From an archaeon (lineage in GTDB: Archaea > Aenigmatarchaeota > Aenigmatarchaeia > QMZP01 > JAFGSV01), in assembly GCA_028279705.1 (NCBI GenBank), contig JANQNF010000027.1, forward strand, positions 1 to 64,000: a stretch of 64,000 nucleotides of DNA, written 5' to 3'. This document shows positions 19,901-28,167 of the stretch, piece by piece; the first letter of the stretch is position 1; each line of letters starts with the position of its first letter. The notes under the pieces are model-generated. The model saw only the letters and a list, made by a program, of their open reading frames with translations. It searched no databases and was not told where the DNA came from. The position numbers and the translations under genes were made by a program.

Positions 19901-21369
19901 TTTCGACGTGCTACTTCTTCACCACGTTGAACCAGGATGTTAGTAATTGGGGATGCAGCTTTAGCTACTGCATTACCAGCAGCATTAAGGCCAGCCAGGG
20001 TAGTACGCATAGCAGGAGCAGCAGCATTACTTGCTGCACGAGCAGTTGCCCCAGGAAGCTGAACAACTCCAGCAGAGCCAAACCCATAGAGAGCACCCAG
20101 ACCTGCTTGCTCACCAACACCCTTGAGCAAGTCTTGATTTTTATCGACATTAGTTTTGGTTGCTCTGTTCTGGGCATATTGACCTGTACCAGACTGAATG
20201 CCTTCCTCAATTGTTTCACGCAACATATTGGAACCAGCACCAGCGAGTGAACCTACCTTGAGTGGGTTAAGTTCGAATCTACCTACTAAGGGGCCAGTTG
20301 CAGCAGCAACGGGAGCAGTAATAGCAGCGGCATCGATACCAGTTTCAGATGCAGTCTGACGACGAGCTTCATCAGGAGACATACCTTCACTAATATGTTG
20401 CTGATATACAGGGGACTTAGCAGCTAATTCCTGATGCGACATTTTCATAATGTCAGCAGCAGTTTGCTGATAAGCACCACCGGCTTCCATTGCACCAATG
20501 GCAACAGCAGCAGGAGCTATCTTAGAAGCAGCATTGATTGCCTGAGCAGGGCGATAACCTAATTCAGCAGCAACGGCAATACCACGGGCAGCTTTCTCAC
20601 CACCAACCAGAACTTTACCTAAAGAAGCAACACCACGAATAAGAGGGCCAGCAGTAAACAATGAACCAACACCTTCACTTAAGCCATCGGTTGCAGCCAT
20701 ACCGTTATCGAGAGTGTTAGCAACAGAGTCATAAGCGTCACGCCCAATACGAGACAGAGAAGCAACAAGATTACTTTCGCCATCAGCAATATCCTTATCG
20801 TAAAGTTTTTTATTTTCCTGACCAGAAATTTGATTCTGGTTCTGTACTACTTTACGGGTAGAGTTAAGTGCATCAGATTGAGTATTACGAACACCTTCAC
20901 CAACCCAATCAATACCCTTAGCTAAGGTAGCACCAGCATTATCGTTGAGTAAGCCTGCCCCAAGAGCAGCAATACCCCCAAGGGAATTAAAAGCACCAAG
21001 ACCAATACCAGAAGCAGAATCACCAAACGCTCTCGCAACACTACGTTCCTTAGATAAGTCTTGTCGTACTTCATCTGAAGCATTTGCACGAGTATTAAGG
21101 ATACGGAGACCTTCCTCAGTACCATACTTAGCAATAAGTTCCATTGGGGAGGCTTGAGTAAAATCAGCCTGAAGTGAACCTGGTTCGAATGCACCAATAC
21201 CGAGGTTACCTGCACGACCTGCTTGTAAATTGTAGGCAGAGTCTGGGGTGAGTTGGAAAGGGGTAAACCCTTCAGCAGCTTGCTTCTGAGAGGTTGCAGT
21301 AGAGACATCGACTTGCTTAGCATTAGTGATGCTGTCTGCGAAACCTGCCAGTCTGTCAAATGTTGACAT
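10975..21369 (-). CDS. virion RNA polymerase (vRNAP, N4 gp50)
   Basis: The signature protein of N4-like phages: a giant polymerase packed in the head and injected with DNA to start early transcription. I choose the ATG at 21369 (3,464 aa) because AACAGGAAAC lies just upstream; 14 more codons are open further 5'. T7-type catalytic motifs sit at N4-like positions: T1395-R-V-G-R1399, motif A D1534 in EADGVTNG, motif B R-x3-K1645-x7-YG, motif C D1928 in IFDGMNIG. The first ~950 residues have glycine-rich hydrophobic stretches, as expected for membrane passage. After the polymerase, H2198-E-L-V-H2202 forms an HExxH motif. The C-terminal third is needed in N4 for packaging into the virion. Confidence 0.97.
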   Translation of the reverse strand: MSTFDRLAGFADSITNAKQVDVSTATSQKQAAEGFTPFQLTPDSAYNLQAGRAGNLGIGAFEPGSLQADFTQASPMELIAKYGTEEGLRILNTRANASDEVRQDLSKERSVARAFGDSASGIGLGAFNSLGGIAALGAGLLNDNAGATLAKGIDWVGEGVRNTQSDALNSTRKVVQNQNQISGQENKKLYDKDIADGESNLVASLSRIGRDAYDSVANTLDNGMAATDGLSEGVGSLFTAGPLIRGVASLGKVLVGGEKAARGIAVAAELGYRPAQAINAASKIAPAAVAIGAMEAGGAYQQTAADIMKMSHQELAAKSPVYQQHISEGMSPDEARRQTASETGIDAAAITAPVAAATGPLVGRFELNPLKVGSLAGAGSNMLRETIEEGIQSGTGQYAQNRATKTNVDKNQDLLKGVGEQAGLGALYGFGSAGVVQLPGATARAASNAAAPAMRTTLAGLNAAGNAVAKAASPITNILVQRGEEVARRNEEASPVADARVAEAAQEAAAQADTAQATISDAVESLNVTPEEKAAAHQYASDLVNATRINPEEFADASPVVQEAVNGSTDRVQVIQKLADVVNTTEDPNQMMEAAANMYDMVMQMEDFVNRDPAALNNLPEDSPANAVLDQYSGLMANIQNTPKVLRAFRAIHSMIQEQAEQGNLNVTEDVADQNQANTVAMAADVSPEVLNPDSVNMVLKHASEGKITLNNRQRAALQSAAALLQGAREFDTKAEQLGLRPQDIVGKQIKTDESRSNEGQYSALQHAKRIRSAYNSGNFDLASAYLSDFMQFAQHMQNKVGALNEHLISGNADKNKSVHYEALTPSREWVRSRTGLGVNPYDTKSVKFAQQVGLEAKTVADIANALATAYPELNVSHINVTSLDSRLDKPAAQVVKEFRQGNLDAAQSQQTNEPVNQVDESPAQTQEAAPTVTPNRESTVENSAPVTESKAEPEKVTKPQSEKTETAKPVEETITEETTNEVEPTRSGIDAAYPGLVGTTDVSQPGIKNYLKIAYSLPTEAKSRTTGSESPMKDVGQALSSNARFETFTQSENTALTPDVSGRYKDLMSTGENIKSILNDRLTKFLSNKNVGKRFAEGTEANRWVGGKLLNIVEPDGNSFKFNDSLLETAVLAGLQWRLTATQNAAVKDAKDVAAITGIEQSLLPEGVVEMFENAQTLVEATNSLAQKIESYWGFNRNPNAPLGYTKGIPVAMATEILSALIEAGEVRETMLDISEIDPDSTKTVGLYTIDKLADNDPINKFPTAIEEAVLVEPEEKMYFGNDVPSVAQTQLRNPAVKNTPEQKAALKAEQATEFRIHEPMVNFYEAMGRDKILELMGAGTLNPELLNVNTAKSLEGKNLSVAMAYDSLFSVVEQTRAQENGLETPIHYGYNMTRVGRMQMLGKNNPQSSKLVREAILPTFSTIDLSNENSQAFSDFQVGLAQALGIKVHNMSREAMSAKLTAALEGNLKPAVDMMVDFDKTGNLPDNSVEILDTALGGDKSFVALMALMEYARYLNAEDKSKFNTPLYVEADGVTNGPINAMVLMTGGKFTKEWLQNTAKGGLFFGRAGKTMNEHRSVDDSVDLYEASTNGLKAALTNLRNTYASNPAVNTQMNHLSSLMDLFIPDYSINEEGNLELKRGIAKNPLTITIYGSGARGIAGKMVSAITDAIYERFSDVLQARAQNPDISPAMAMFGKQAASEADAEAMLGRFIDNMKALTGTVPVMRKGQLSLEDTGSAMSGKIDPQKFTVKGEQLKSLQENMLHFFVEPMRQGIQNTVGESLMHSTEQLQKATQIQSLVLQDMFQQRVQEKLAEKEKEKDPNWKKGDFLTQKELNDIQDSLSDLAPMIETGSQTFYIAGSENTDVANQVLATNFDDRMRVPMSIYAPSQAGVAGIPFMTIGTGDGMMMQTLSTMKGAPKNTLKIFDGMNIGINDITNASRKANEAVYTSWQGNPIKNVYDSFAKFMKNVDFTKLSKETQDAIAKSALEYEQREGATSQDLFTASQQIERNLRNIALGVDIRHKVMNQVQTTVDQMAAVGSPYVNNGNISLEGMTVDQQVAKLNELFDAELQSRKEARKAEKAPVADTNKFDTVGRALKSGVRMLSQTAISKLAKESNLPAEQAAVLNEIQKSLAAKGYKVVYGDVNQIDQYATERNVERPAPEDIEAANAGNIYGWTNFTDKTVYLVSPSMETLIHELVHASTFETVLDHYQGQTNEAVQNIENLMEQFRNLDVSKDTAAMREAYADALDTINGHLSNGFIDPAMAKAAALNEYMAWGLTNQELINKQKKTTALTKMVKDVYEAIKRLIFGRKKAPAYGEDMFSGLLFNSAVVMRSQPPVAPVTTEATLFHSTAYGNNDRLTSLGQTFDRLITNYLSNDPVQQHMRSGKFSDAVMNAVRVTRDVQGHGFTMTMQERRLFTNIVAALATEAAIHPAALARAQEYYTHVTKNLKVEDFMADPNSTNPADRYYAQQKFDTLMGANNIEFDAQGRSSLLPTFVGLAMVSDDVRSVLAGMPVMKADKASGNTVDAMLTNIGVAAMDSLNKRVAGDTKATNVQEGIDALAETIMESSLNAQSFYDSVATPTGNMIDRANQYIIDGVDRLADATLDTARNVASNAKNPLVKATAHAAQLVAAVATEKNGEKVAQGVMAAMNQGKAWQPFHDLINDIVGRTKSNASVYDMIKAVRSQVQADRQQFREHLPTTIASKFSRKLTDAEWKAMHTGMGKTDLAVLRDTMSLGEIRDILSSQKEMDKLVNKLEADLQNQAGRNWPLINRKSKQLAQYMINGTVGNNLLRNAEAISRLLGERTNIKSTVDVATLDKLITLYAIEAMNQTDRDALSSLAQTETEGMDFATSYLVGQRVEEKRKAQNDDRARLNHYKGFIPTENKQGVNLIVAEDSQFNELSEKSFTRIAGYQGSSGERNRSRGYYFSPVAARAPYSQGILQNVRNTAGGVDVGTGFTMGTMVAGRITDKPSVDRITKALAKGERGNEPLMPIYDANGRVVAYEQSIDPNMLTHIAGQDNLAKAIGVWRGRQVEEAKAQKFNDALIENLHAMYEKDMADSVSNRSQYVNLLGSKLDPVTADALRLMNAETRQKAESLFGNGELWVRRDMLNDALGYRTASVGDVWTGNSRWSPETLDTFKKAMLGVFGNRAYKYFMQGENITQTVVREAKTLIVVKSLVVPAVNFLANLYQMVARGVPVKDIAKGIPQKTAEINQYMRSRLRQVDAEAELRATTNPNQVRKLKAEIQSITDSHKRMSIWPLLEAGEFTSIADAGISRDDLLIPDGKIQEYMQRLADKLPKKLQTAGRYALITKDTALFQGIQKTVEYSDFIAKAIIYDELTKRKGKSKAEALGRVTEEFVNYDRLPGRFRGYMESMGLMWFYNFKIRSTKVAVSMIRNNPVHAAMAMLAPTPTMFGNVGLPLQDNLISAAADGRLDYSIGFGQGLRAHNLNPWMNLVN

Positions 21370-21432
21370 AGCTTGTTTCCTGTTCAAACTTATATCTATA
21401 AGAGAACTCACTCTACATTAAGTGAGGATAAG

Positions 21433-21456
21433 AAAAAAGCCCCGAAGGGCTTTTAT
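21433..21456 (-). terminator. intrinsic terminator upstream of vRNAP gene
   Basis: Read on the - strand: AAAAGCCC, loop TTCG, GGGCTTTT and more T. It lies just past the stop of the 655 aa internal protein gene, so the vRNAP gene needs its own promoter or read-through. CTTATA-GA-TATAAG at about 21390-21403 is an AT-rich palindrome in the place expected for a late promoter, but I cannot assign a -35. Confidence 0.8.
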
Positions 21457-21460
21457 AGTA

Positions 21461-23428
21461 TTACCGATTTTGTTTCGGTTGCATATACTCCGGCAACCCT
21501 TCTGCTTGTCTCATATAACGAGCAGCACGTTCTCTATTCTCATTTTCAACCGCACGATTCACGGAATTCTGAGATTGAAAGTTTCGTGGAGCCAGGTTTT
21601 GCGGGTCAGCCTGAACTTGTCCCTGAGCAGCTTGTAACATTGCAGCAGCTTTCTGGACTGCCTGTTGACGCGATGGTAACAGTGCAGTGAGTGCAGTCTG
21701 ACCTGTAGCAATCTTATTCTGAGTGTTAGTAAGTTGAGCCATAGCAGTATCATAAGCTGTTTGTGCAGCCTGGATATTTTGTACAGCCTGAGCATTACCC
21801 AGATTACGAACACTTGCCTCAAGTGGTTCACCACGTTTAAGTCCCTCAACCATCTGGTCTACAGCACGGTCATTAAGACGTAAGCCATTACCAGCCTCAT
21901 TAGTAATGAATGGGTTAAGTGCATCAATACCACGGCTAAGGTAACCCTCGGGTACGTTGGTCATTGCACGTTGAATAACGTTAGCAGCCATTGCCGGAGA
22001 CACATTAGCACGTTGACTGATATCATTAATACGAGCTACAACCCAGTTCTTATCAGCACCTTTAAAGTCACCACCAAGCAACTTATCAGCAACTTCACCC
22101 ACCGTAGAAGTATCGTTAAGAGAACGTAAGTAATCTGGAGTAATACTTCCTACGTTGTTCTCCATAGTACGAGCACCAATCATACCGGATGCAAGAGTAG
22201 ACACCGCCTGATTACCCTGAGCATTCTGAACTGTAGCAAGAGGGTTAGCCCCTACTTCAGCTTGAGCAATCACAGGTTTAATCTGTTCCCAGGTCATGTC
22301 TTTATAAGCACCTGGAGTAGAGTTAGGCAAAGCAGCCCAAGTATCTTTTAAGTTGCCATTCTTACGAGACTCAAAGATAGCCTTACCAATCTTCTCCTGG
22401 TTCTCAGGAGACATAGGCTGGCTTGCCCAGTTATCACCCAGAACTTTGGGTGCAAAGTCCTGAAGGGTAGCCTGATTAATCTGGAATGCACCAACAGGGG
22501 AAGCACCCAAATTAGACTTCATACCTTCTTGATGCTTAACCACATCACCAATACTCATCTGAGTAATTGGGGTAGAAGTTGGGGTAAAGCCAAACGTTGT
22601 ATCATATGGGGAACCAGCACGAGTACCAGCAGTTCCTGGGGCAGAGGTAGTAGCACCAACCCCATTACCGTAAACACCCGGATATGCTTGAGCCAGTAAA
22701 CCTTGTAAACGAGCCTGAGCCACAGGGGTTAATTGTTTACTATAAGCCTCAGCCAAGATACGAGCATCGTTAGGGTTCTCAGCACCACGGGTAATCTGAG
22801 ACATAACACCCATAGCAGCCTGAGCATCGGCATCATTACGCATCTGAGTACCAAGGTCAAAACGAGATTGATTGTTACCAATACCACCACGTTCTTGGCC
22901 TTGGAGACGACCCATCATTTCAAGAGCCTGGTCAGCAGGTAGAGTAGAAAGTGCATTACCTACCTGACCTTGTGCAGCCTGAATCTGTTTAGGGTCACCC
23001 GACTGGTAAGCCATAGCCAGTTGACGAATAGCTGGAGAAGCATCATCCAGTTTAGCATCTGTACTCTGAAGACGACCAAAGCGGTAAGCATTGTAGTCAT
23101 TCAGCCCAGCTTGACCTTCCTGGCTCAACAGTGAACCAGCACGGTTATCCAAATTTTCCAGAGTACGGGTAGTAATTAAGTTAGGGTCAACACCCTGGAA
23201 CAGTGCACCGGATGCCAAAGCATTCCGATACTCCGTAGGGTCTTGGTAACGCATAGCGTTCATCATGAGGGCAGAGCCTGCATCCTGACGAGCAGCATTC
23301 TGGAAATTACCCAGTGCATCACTCAAACCGGATGTAGCATTACCAATCATGCTGCCAAATGTGCGAATGCTGTCACCAACCCCAGAGAAGTTAGGTGTAT
23401 CAACATTACGCCAAGTAATTTGAGCCAT
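21461..23428 (-). CDS. internal virion protein with lysozyme-like domain (position of N4 gp51)
   Basis: A 655 aa late protein. The N-terminal third is helical and Ala/Gly-rich, starting MAQITWRNVDTPNFSGVGDS. Residues ~280-370 look like a transglycosylase-type fold: HQEGMKSNLG with a candidate catalytic Glu, SPVGAFQI, then helices and WEQIKPVI. The C-terminus is a long Gln/Ala-rich coiled coil (TAYDTAMAQLTNTQNKI). An ejected protein cutting peptidoglycan during DNA entry is a reasonable reading. It lies between the vRNAP and gp52-like genes and ends at a terminator. Confidence 0.75.
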   Translation of the reverse strand: MAQITWRNVDTPNFSGVGDSIRTFGSMIGNATSGLSDALGNFQNAARQDAGSALMMNAMRYQDPTEYRNALASGALFQGVDPNLITTRTLENLDNRAGSLLSQEGQAGLNDYNAYRFGRLQSTDAKLDDASPAIRQLAMAYQSGDPKQIQAAQGQVGNALSTLPADQALEMMGRLQGQERGGIGNNQSRFDLGTQMRNDADAQAAMGVMSQITRGAENPNDARILAEAYSKQLTPVAQARLQGLLAQAYPGVYGNGVGATTSAPGTAGTRAGSPYDTTFGFTPTSTPITQMSIGDVVKHQEGMKSNLGASPVGAFQINQATLQDFAPKVLGDNWASQPMSPENQEKIGKAIFESRKNGNLKDTWAALPNSTPGAYKDMTWEQIKPVIAQAEVGANPLATVQNAQGNQAVSTLASGMIGARTMENNVGSITPDYLRSLNDTSTVGEVADKLLGGDFKGADKNWVVARINDISQRANVSPAMAANVIQRAMTNVPEGYLSRGIDALNPFITNEAGNGLRLNDRAVDQMVEGLKRGEPLEASVRNLGNAQAVQNIQAAQTAYDTAMAQLTNTQNKIATGQTALTALLPSRQQAVQKAAAMLQAAQGQVQADPQNLAPRNFQSQNSVNRAVENENRERAARYMRQAEGLPEYMQPKQNR

Positions 23429-23440
23429 GATGGTTTCCTA

Positions 23441-23929
23441 TTAACGAGAGAGTTTATTCTTCTCAATATACGCATCAGCCGAAGTCTGGTCACGGTTTTC
23501 TGCAACAGCACGACTACGTGCACGGTCTTCCAGAGCAGTATTGTAAGACTTAATAGAGTTATTGAGATTTGTATTGGTAATGTCTTTGGTAAAAGACAAT
23601 TGGTCTTTAGCCAGTTTATTGGCCTGGAAACCACCATAAATATTAGCCAGTGAACCAAGAGCACCAAGCCCCAACTGGAAGGTAGGAATATTCATACCCA
23701 AACCTTGGGATGCTCCACCAAAGAAGGAACCAGTGCTACCACCTGTAGCTGAGTTATTACCCCCACCGAGGATACCCTGCAAACCAGTACCACTAGGAAG
23801 GTAATCAGCAGCAGATGGTGCATAGTTCATAGCAGGTGTGTTAAAGCTTTGGTTCTGGTTGCTACCAGATAACCAGGACATCCCCCCAACATTCTGGGAA
23901 GGATTGCCAGTAAGAAAGTTCAAATCCAT
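23441..23929 (-). CDS. virion structural protein (N4 gp52 position)
   Basis: A 162 aa protein, Gly/Asn/Ser-rich in the first half (GILGGGNNSATGGSTGSFFG), with one hydrophobic glycine-rich segment, then a charged helix (KLAKDQLSFTKDITNTN). The small size, composition and place after the 880 aa protein match N4 gp52, a ~16 kDa virion protein. Low-complexity ejected proteins of this type often accompany the internal polymerase. Confidence 0.7.
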   Translation of the reverse strand: MDLNFLTGNPSQNVGGMSWLSGSNQNQSFNTPAMNYAPSAADYLPSGTGLQGILGGGNNSATGGSTGSFFGGASQGLGMNIPTFQLGLGALGSLANIYGGFQANKLAKDQLSFTKDITNTNLNNSIKSYNTALEDRARSRAVAENRDQTSADAYIEKNKLSR

Positions 23930-23942
23930 AAGGATTCTCCTG

Positions 23943-26585
23943 TTATTCTTTCAGTGATAAATCTAAGGTCATATCTGAGAAATTAGTAATCATATCCAAA
24001 GACATACCAGCAATATCAGAACCAGTTAAGGTAGTACGAGTTAGGAAGGTGTCCAAGGACTCAACAGAGACAAACTGCATTGGGTCAATCACACCAATAC
24101 CATCTGTACCAAACATTTCCTCATACTTCTTATTAACAGCCAGCATATCAGTGTTGTACTGCTGCATGGTTTGTTCTGCTTTACGGATAATATCAGCAGT
24201 AGAGGCATTAATGTACTGACCAATTCCATTGCCCACAGCAGAGGTAAGCTGAATGATATTCTGAGCATTCATCATATTGGAGGCCATAGTTGACATAGTA
24301 GTGCCTGTAGCCATTGCTGTACCTACATTCATTGCAACTACAGAAGCAACAGCACCAATGATTAAGCCAAGCTTGTCACCAAATAATTCTATAGATACTA
24401 ACTGAAGAATAGAGATAAGAACCATTGCTGCTACAGCATTAGCTACGGCACCTACTATTACAGCAGCTAATCCGCTAAAACCAAGAGCAGCACCAACAGA
24501 ACCATACGTACCAAGTATACCTGCCCCACCCGCACCAGCAGTAAATACTGAAACAACTACAGCAACAACAATAACTGCAATCTTAAAGGCACTGGTTTGA
24601 TACCACTTTTGCTTAACTTTCTTGTATGAGTTCATCACAAGATAAGAACAGGCAGTGGCTAACTGTGTACTATGCGTCAGCGACATTGCACGATAAATAT
24701 TGGTATGGAGTGGAATCAAGAATCCAGATTCTTCAGCATCACCCATTGCTTCTGCTACATCTATACCAACAGACTTATTTTTATAAACACGGTTATTATG
24801 ATGCAAACCCAAGACACGAAGACGACGATAAGTATCCTTACCATCCTGCCAGAGCATTTCGTATTCCTGCATGTTATAAACAGTATTGGTAGATATCAGA
24901 TTACCTGAGCCAGAATCCTTACGAAAATTGCTTCGAGTTAATTGCACGTCTCCTGCATAACGAGTACGTAATTGACCTTGCTTGGCTCCAGACCATGCCT
25001 GACCTGAGTGGGTAGTTTCAAACACATAGTTCCACTCAATAGTCATATCATACTTGTAGCCCTTGTTACTGCTTACCCTAAAAGTACGTTTAGGAACAAC
25101 AGGATATTGTGGTGGTGCTGGTGGAGTGCCAGCAGAATGGTCACCCTGAGTCCACCATTGATAATATGCTTTAGCATCTTCGTTAGCTCGAGCAAAACCA
25201 GCGATAACAGCCTCCAGTGTTGGGTAGTCTGGGTCTGGTGGAAATGCTTCAGTAGCCATCTGGAAGAATCGGTAAATGTACTCTTTAGCCGTATTTTCTG
25301 GGGAATTCAAAGAACAACCAAACGTACCGTAGATATACTGAATATCCCCGATTTTATCGTTCTTTTTTAATTCCTTAACAACATCATCAAGTTTACCCCC
25401 AGTTGCCTTTCTCATTGCTTTTTTGCAATCAGGGTAGATAGGGTCATTCTCTACCCAACGTTTATCATTACGAATAGGTATGAACGGGTAAAAACGATTG
25501 TCAGATGCAGGAGTATCAAATAGTGCATCTAGAGTAGGGTTACCACCACCCTGCTTATAGATGAACATATGAGCATCACCTGTAGCAGTCATAACTGTAT
25601 TGTTACTGGTAGTCTGAGAAACATAGTAGTTAACCAGAACATCTTTAGTAACTTCCGTAGTGGTAGTAATAGTTACTCCATTAACTGTTTCTGTTTTAGT
25701 GTCTGTAGTTTTCTGCTGCTCTACCCTACCTCTTTTGGATTGAGTCATCACACGGTTATCTAAAATAACCGTTGTTTCATCGGGGTTAAGGGTAAAACCA
25801 CGTTTATAAATATTGACCCAAGAAGTCCAGTTTTGGGTAGTGGTTGTAGGAGTAGTTGTTACTATGTCTGGACGACCATCACTATACTTTTTGGTTACTT
25901 TAGTAGTGGTGGTCAACGAAGTAGTTTCTGCTTTATCTTTTTTAGAAACAGTTGACCATAAGAAAGTAGACGGTAAATCCCCCTCTGTAGGATAAACATC
26001 CTCCGGTCTTACCACAGGTGGTTCAATGGTAGGCTGTTTGTAATAGCTGTAATCTACATAGAGATATAGAGCACCTGGGACAAAGTTCTCAGGATAGAAG
26101 GTAATAGTTGACCCCCCATCCTGAGAAGTCATGGTAATGAGATTAGTTTCTTCATCAATATCAATTTCGAACCGTTCCATGATTCGTTCAGGATAATGCT
26201 CATAAAGATACTGGTCACACCACTGTTCAAAGTCAGCAAAACCAATCTCAGCAGATTGCACAAAGGTAGTACTACCTGACTGAGTTGGTAACTGGCTGGC
26301 AACTACATCAGGGTCAACTTTAGCCAGTACACTTAATGAGCTTGCTGCCATACCTACTTTGTCATCAAAATGGTCTTTGCTCCATGAAGAGAACAAACGC
26401 ATACGTATACCAGGGCCATTCAGATAACTACTTTGAATAGTGTCTGCCATAGTAAAACCAGTCTGAGAAACAATGTTTCCAATGACTACTGTTTTCATAT
26501 AGTTAGGGCGTTTGGCAATATCCCCTGCCAGATTATAGACAGAGGATGCTACGTAAATCTTTGTTTTCCCACTGAACAATCCCAT
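23943..26585 (-). CDS. large virion protein with C-terminal membrane segments (N4 gp53 position)
   Basis: An 880 aa protein beginning MGLFSGKTKIYVASSVYNLAG. The first ~650 residues are soluble with Thr-rich beta repeats (near 225-310 TTTTKVTKKYS, TVTITTTTEVT). Residues ~665-790 contain several strong membrane-type segments (FKIAVIVVAVVVSVFTAG, LAAVIVGAVANAVAAMVLI, LGLIIGAVASVVAMNV). An ejected or tail-tip protein that inserts in the cell envelope is likely. The order matches gp53 of N4; I do not recognise a domain. Confidence 0.72.
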   Translation of the reverse strand: MGLFSGKTKIYVASSVYNLAGDIAKRPNYMKTVVIGNIVSQTGFTMADTIQSSYLNGPGIRMRLFSSWSKDHFDDKVGMAASSLSVLAKVDPDVVASQLPTQSGSTTFVQSAEIGFADFEQWCDQYLYEHYPERIMERFEIDIDEETNLITMTSQDGGSTITFYPENFVPGALYLYVDYSYYKQPTIEPPVVRPEDVYPTEGDLPSTFLWSTVSKKDKAETTSLTTTTKVTKKYSDGRPDIVTTTPTTTTQNWTSWVNIYKRGFTLNPDETTVILDNRVMTQSKRGRVEQQKTTDTKTETVNGVTITTTTEVTKDVLVNYYVSQTTSNNTVMTATGDAHMFIYKQGGGNPTLDALFDTPASDNRFYPFIPIRNDKRWVENDPIYPDCKKAMRKATGGKLDDVVKELKKNDKIGDIQYIYGTFGCSLNSPENTAKEYIYRFFQMATEAFPPDPDYPTLEAVIAGFARANEDAKAYYQWWTQGDHSAGTPPAPPQYPVVPKRTFRVSSNKGYKYDMTIEWNYVFETTHSGQAWSGAKQGQLRTRYAGDVQLTRSNFRKDSGSGNLISTNTVYNMQEYEMLWQDGKDTYRRLRVLGLHHNNRVYKNKSVGIDVAEAMGDAEESGFLIPLHTNIYRAMSLTHSTQLATACSYLVMNSYKKVKQKWYQTSAFKIAVIVVAVVVSVFTAGAGGAGILGTYGSVGAALGFSGLAAVIVGAVANAVAAMVLISILQLVSIELFGDKLGLIIGAVASVVAMNVGTAMATGTTMSTMASNMMNAQNIIQLTSAVGNGIGQYINASTADIIRKAEQTMQQYNTDMLAVNKKYEEMFGTDGIGVIDPMQFVSVESLDTFLTRTTLTGSDIAGMSLDMITNFSDMTLDLSLKE

Positions 26586-26590
26586 GTCAT

Positions 26591-27430
26591 TTACCCGTTA
26601 AGACTGTTATTACGTTTTACAGTAGACAGTACATCATCAACGCTGGCATTAGTGAATCCATTAGGAGGAGTCAGACCTTCGTCAATAGTCTTCTGAGTAA
26701 TCCATGCATCAGTAAACAGTTTGGCTGCTTTAACTTCTGCATCACGTTGGTAGCTGGTAATCTGCTGGGTATACAGTTCTTTCTGCTTACCAATAGAACC
26801 AGAGACAGTAGCACCATCAGAACGTTTATCCAGAGTCTGTGCACGTTGTGCTTCAGTCTGTTCAACGAGCATTTTGAGTTGCTGAGGCAGTGTTTGTTCT
26901 ACATTAAACAATGCAGCACAGTAAGTCTCAGACTCAGTAGAGAGTTTAAGTTTGGTAAGTGCATATTCACTCTTAGCACTAAGTGCCTGGAACTTAGCCA
27001 GTACGTACTGTGCTTTAGAAGTAGCCAATGCAACACGAGCAGCAACTGCCTGAATCTGTGCCATAGCAGCAGCCCAGTAAGCCTGGTCACGACCTAACAG
27101 GTACTGGGTGGCATTACCCATACAGGACTCTAAAGTAGCAATGTATGCCTTGGTATATTCACCACCAGTAATACGCCCTTCCTTGAACTCTTGCTTAAGA
27201 TGAGCAGAAGCAGAAGCCATTAGTGCATCAAACGTACCGGAACCACCAACAGTACGGGTAGTTAGGTCTTCATTAGTAAGACGGGTTACTTCAGCAAAGA
27301 TGGGTGAATTAGCCCCACCTGGAATATCCCATTCAGGGCCGGACATATCAATATCGGGTAGGGCAAAATCCTCGCCCTCAGTTAATGCTAACAACAGTCG
27401 GTTAGCTTCTACCTCTGCACCACATGACAT
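26591..27430 (-). CDS. tail/head structural protein (N4 gp54 position)
   Basis: A 279 aa protein. ATG at 27430 is preferred since GAGGAAA lies 8 bases upstream; five additional codons are open 5'. The body is mainly alpha-helical, with long Ala/Gln-rich helices ([38 protein letters not shown]). It begins [19 protein letters not shown]. By order and size it equals N4 gp54, a virion protein. Function in assembly is inferred from position only. Confidence 0.75.
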   Translation of the reverse strand: MSCGAEVEANRLLLALTEGEDFALPDIDMSGPEWDIPGGANSPIFAEVTRLTNEDLTTRTVGGSGTFDALMASASAHLKQEFKEGRITGGEYTKAYIATLESCMGNATQYLLGRDQAYWAAAMAQIQAVAARVALATSKAQYVLAKFQALSAKSEYALTKLKLSTESETYCAALFNVEQTLPQQLKMLVEQTEAQRAQTLDKRSDGATVSGSIGKQKELYTQQITSYQRDAEVKAAKLFTDAWITQKTIDEGLTPPNGFTNASVDDVLSTVKRNNSLNG

Positions 27431-27450
27431 GATGTATTTCCTCATGGTTC

Positions 27451-27487
27451 AAAAAGAAACGGCTCACGGAATTAACCAGTGAGCCGT
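27451..27487 (-). terminator. intrinsic terminator after gp55-like gene
   Basis: ACGGCTCAC (27459-27467) pairs with GTGAGCCGT (27479-27487). On the - strand the hairpin is followed by TTTCTTTTT, so it ends transcripts coming from the capsid side. Confidence 0.82.
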
Positions 27488-27507
27488 GTTGTTGGTCAGC
27501 TTACAAC

Positions 27508-28146
27508 TTAATCGCTGTTTGTGCTACCAGCAGCAGACTGGGCAGCAGCTAACTTATCCAGTTCTTCTTGGGTCAACTGTGGAAGCTCTTCGATTGCGAA
27601 CTCACGTACCCACGACTGTTCAATCTTTTTACCTTTATTCGTTACACGAATGTTCAGGAATTTACGGTTCTTAAGGAACTCATAGATACAGTAAGGGATG
27701 TGGTAACCATTATCCGTTGCTTCACCAAACGGTACGAATTTCTTAATCGTACCCATGTATTCGTTAGCAACAGTGATAATCTCACCCGGCAGGTCTTTCT
27801 TCTTAGGGTCGAGGTTCTGAATACGAACACGAATCAGACGGGTTTGTTCCAGACGAATACGTTGACGCATTTGTGCTTCAGTCTCTTTGACTGGAGCTTT
27901 ATTTTTATCTTCGAATGGATTCACTCCTGCTTCTTCCTGTTCTGGTTCAGCTTCCTTACCATCCTGTGCATCTGCAATTTTCTGGCGAAGCTTCTCAAGG
28001 CTGATGTTATTAGAGAATGAAATGTTCATCAGCTTGGCACGTTGTTTGAGTACTGTCAGTTCATCTGGCATTGGTACATCATCAACAGTGTCGTTGCTCT
28101 GAATGACTTCTTCCTGTTCAGGAGTCGGCTTGTCGTTAATGCTCAT
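27508..28146 (-). CDS. structural or assembly protein (N4 gp55 position)
   Basis: A 212 aa protein next to the major capsid gene. Residues ~29-58 (ELTVLKQRAKLMNIS...ISLEKLRQKI) look like a SAP/HeH-type helix-extended-loop-helix motif, often found in phage capsid-associated proteins. A Glu-rich linker follows, then a beta-rich C-terminal domain (RVRIQNLDPKKKDL, FLNIRVTNKGKKIE). A capsid-region partner such as a head-completion protein is possible. Terminators flank it on both sides. Confidence 0.75.
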   Translation of the reverse strand: MSINDKPTPEQEEVIQSNDTVDDVPMPDELTVLKQRAKLMNISFSNNISLEKLRQKIADAQDGKEAEPEQEEAGVNPFEDKNKAPVKETEAQMRQRIRLEQTRLIRVRIQNLDPKKKDLPGEIITVANEYMGTIKKFVPFGEATDNGYHIPYCIYEFLKNRKFLNIRVTNKGKKIEQSWVREFAIEELPQLTQEELDKLAAAQSAAGSTNSD

Positions 28147-28167
28147 GTTAATGTTTCCTGTGGTTCA

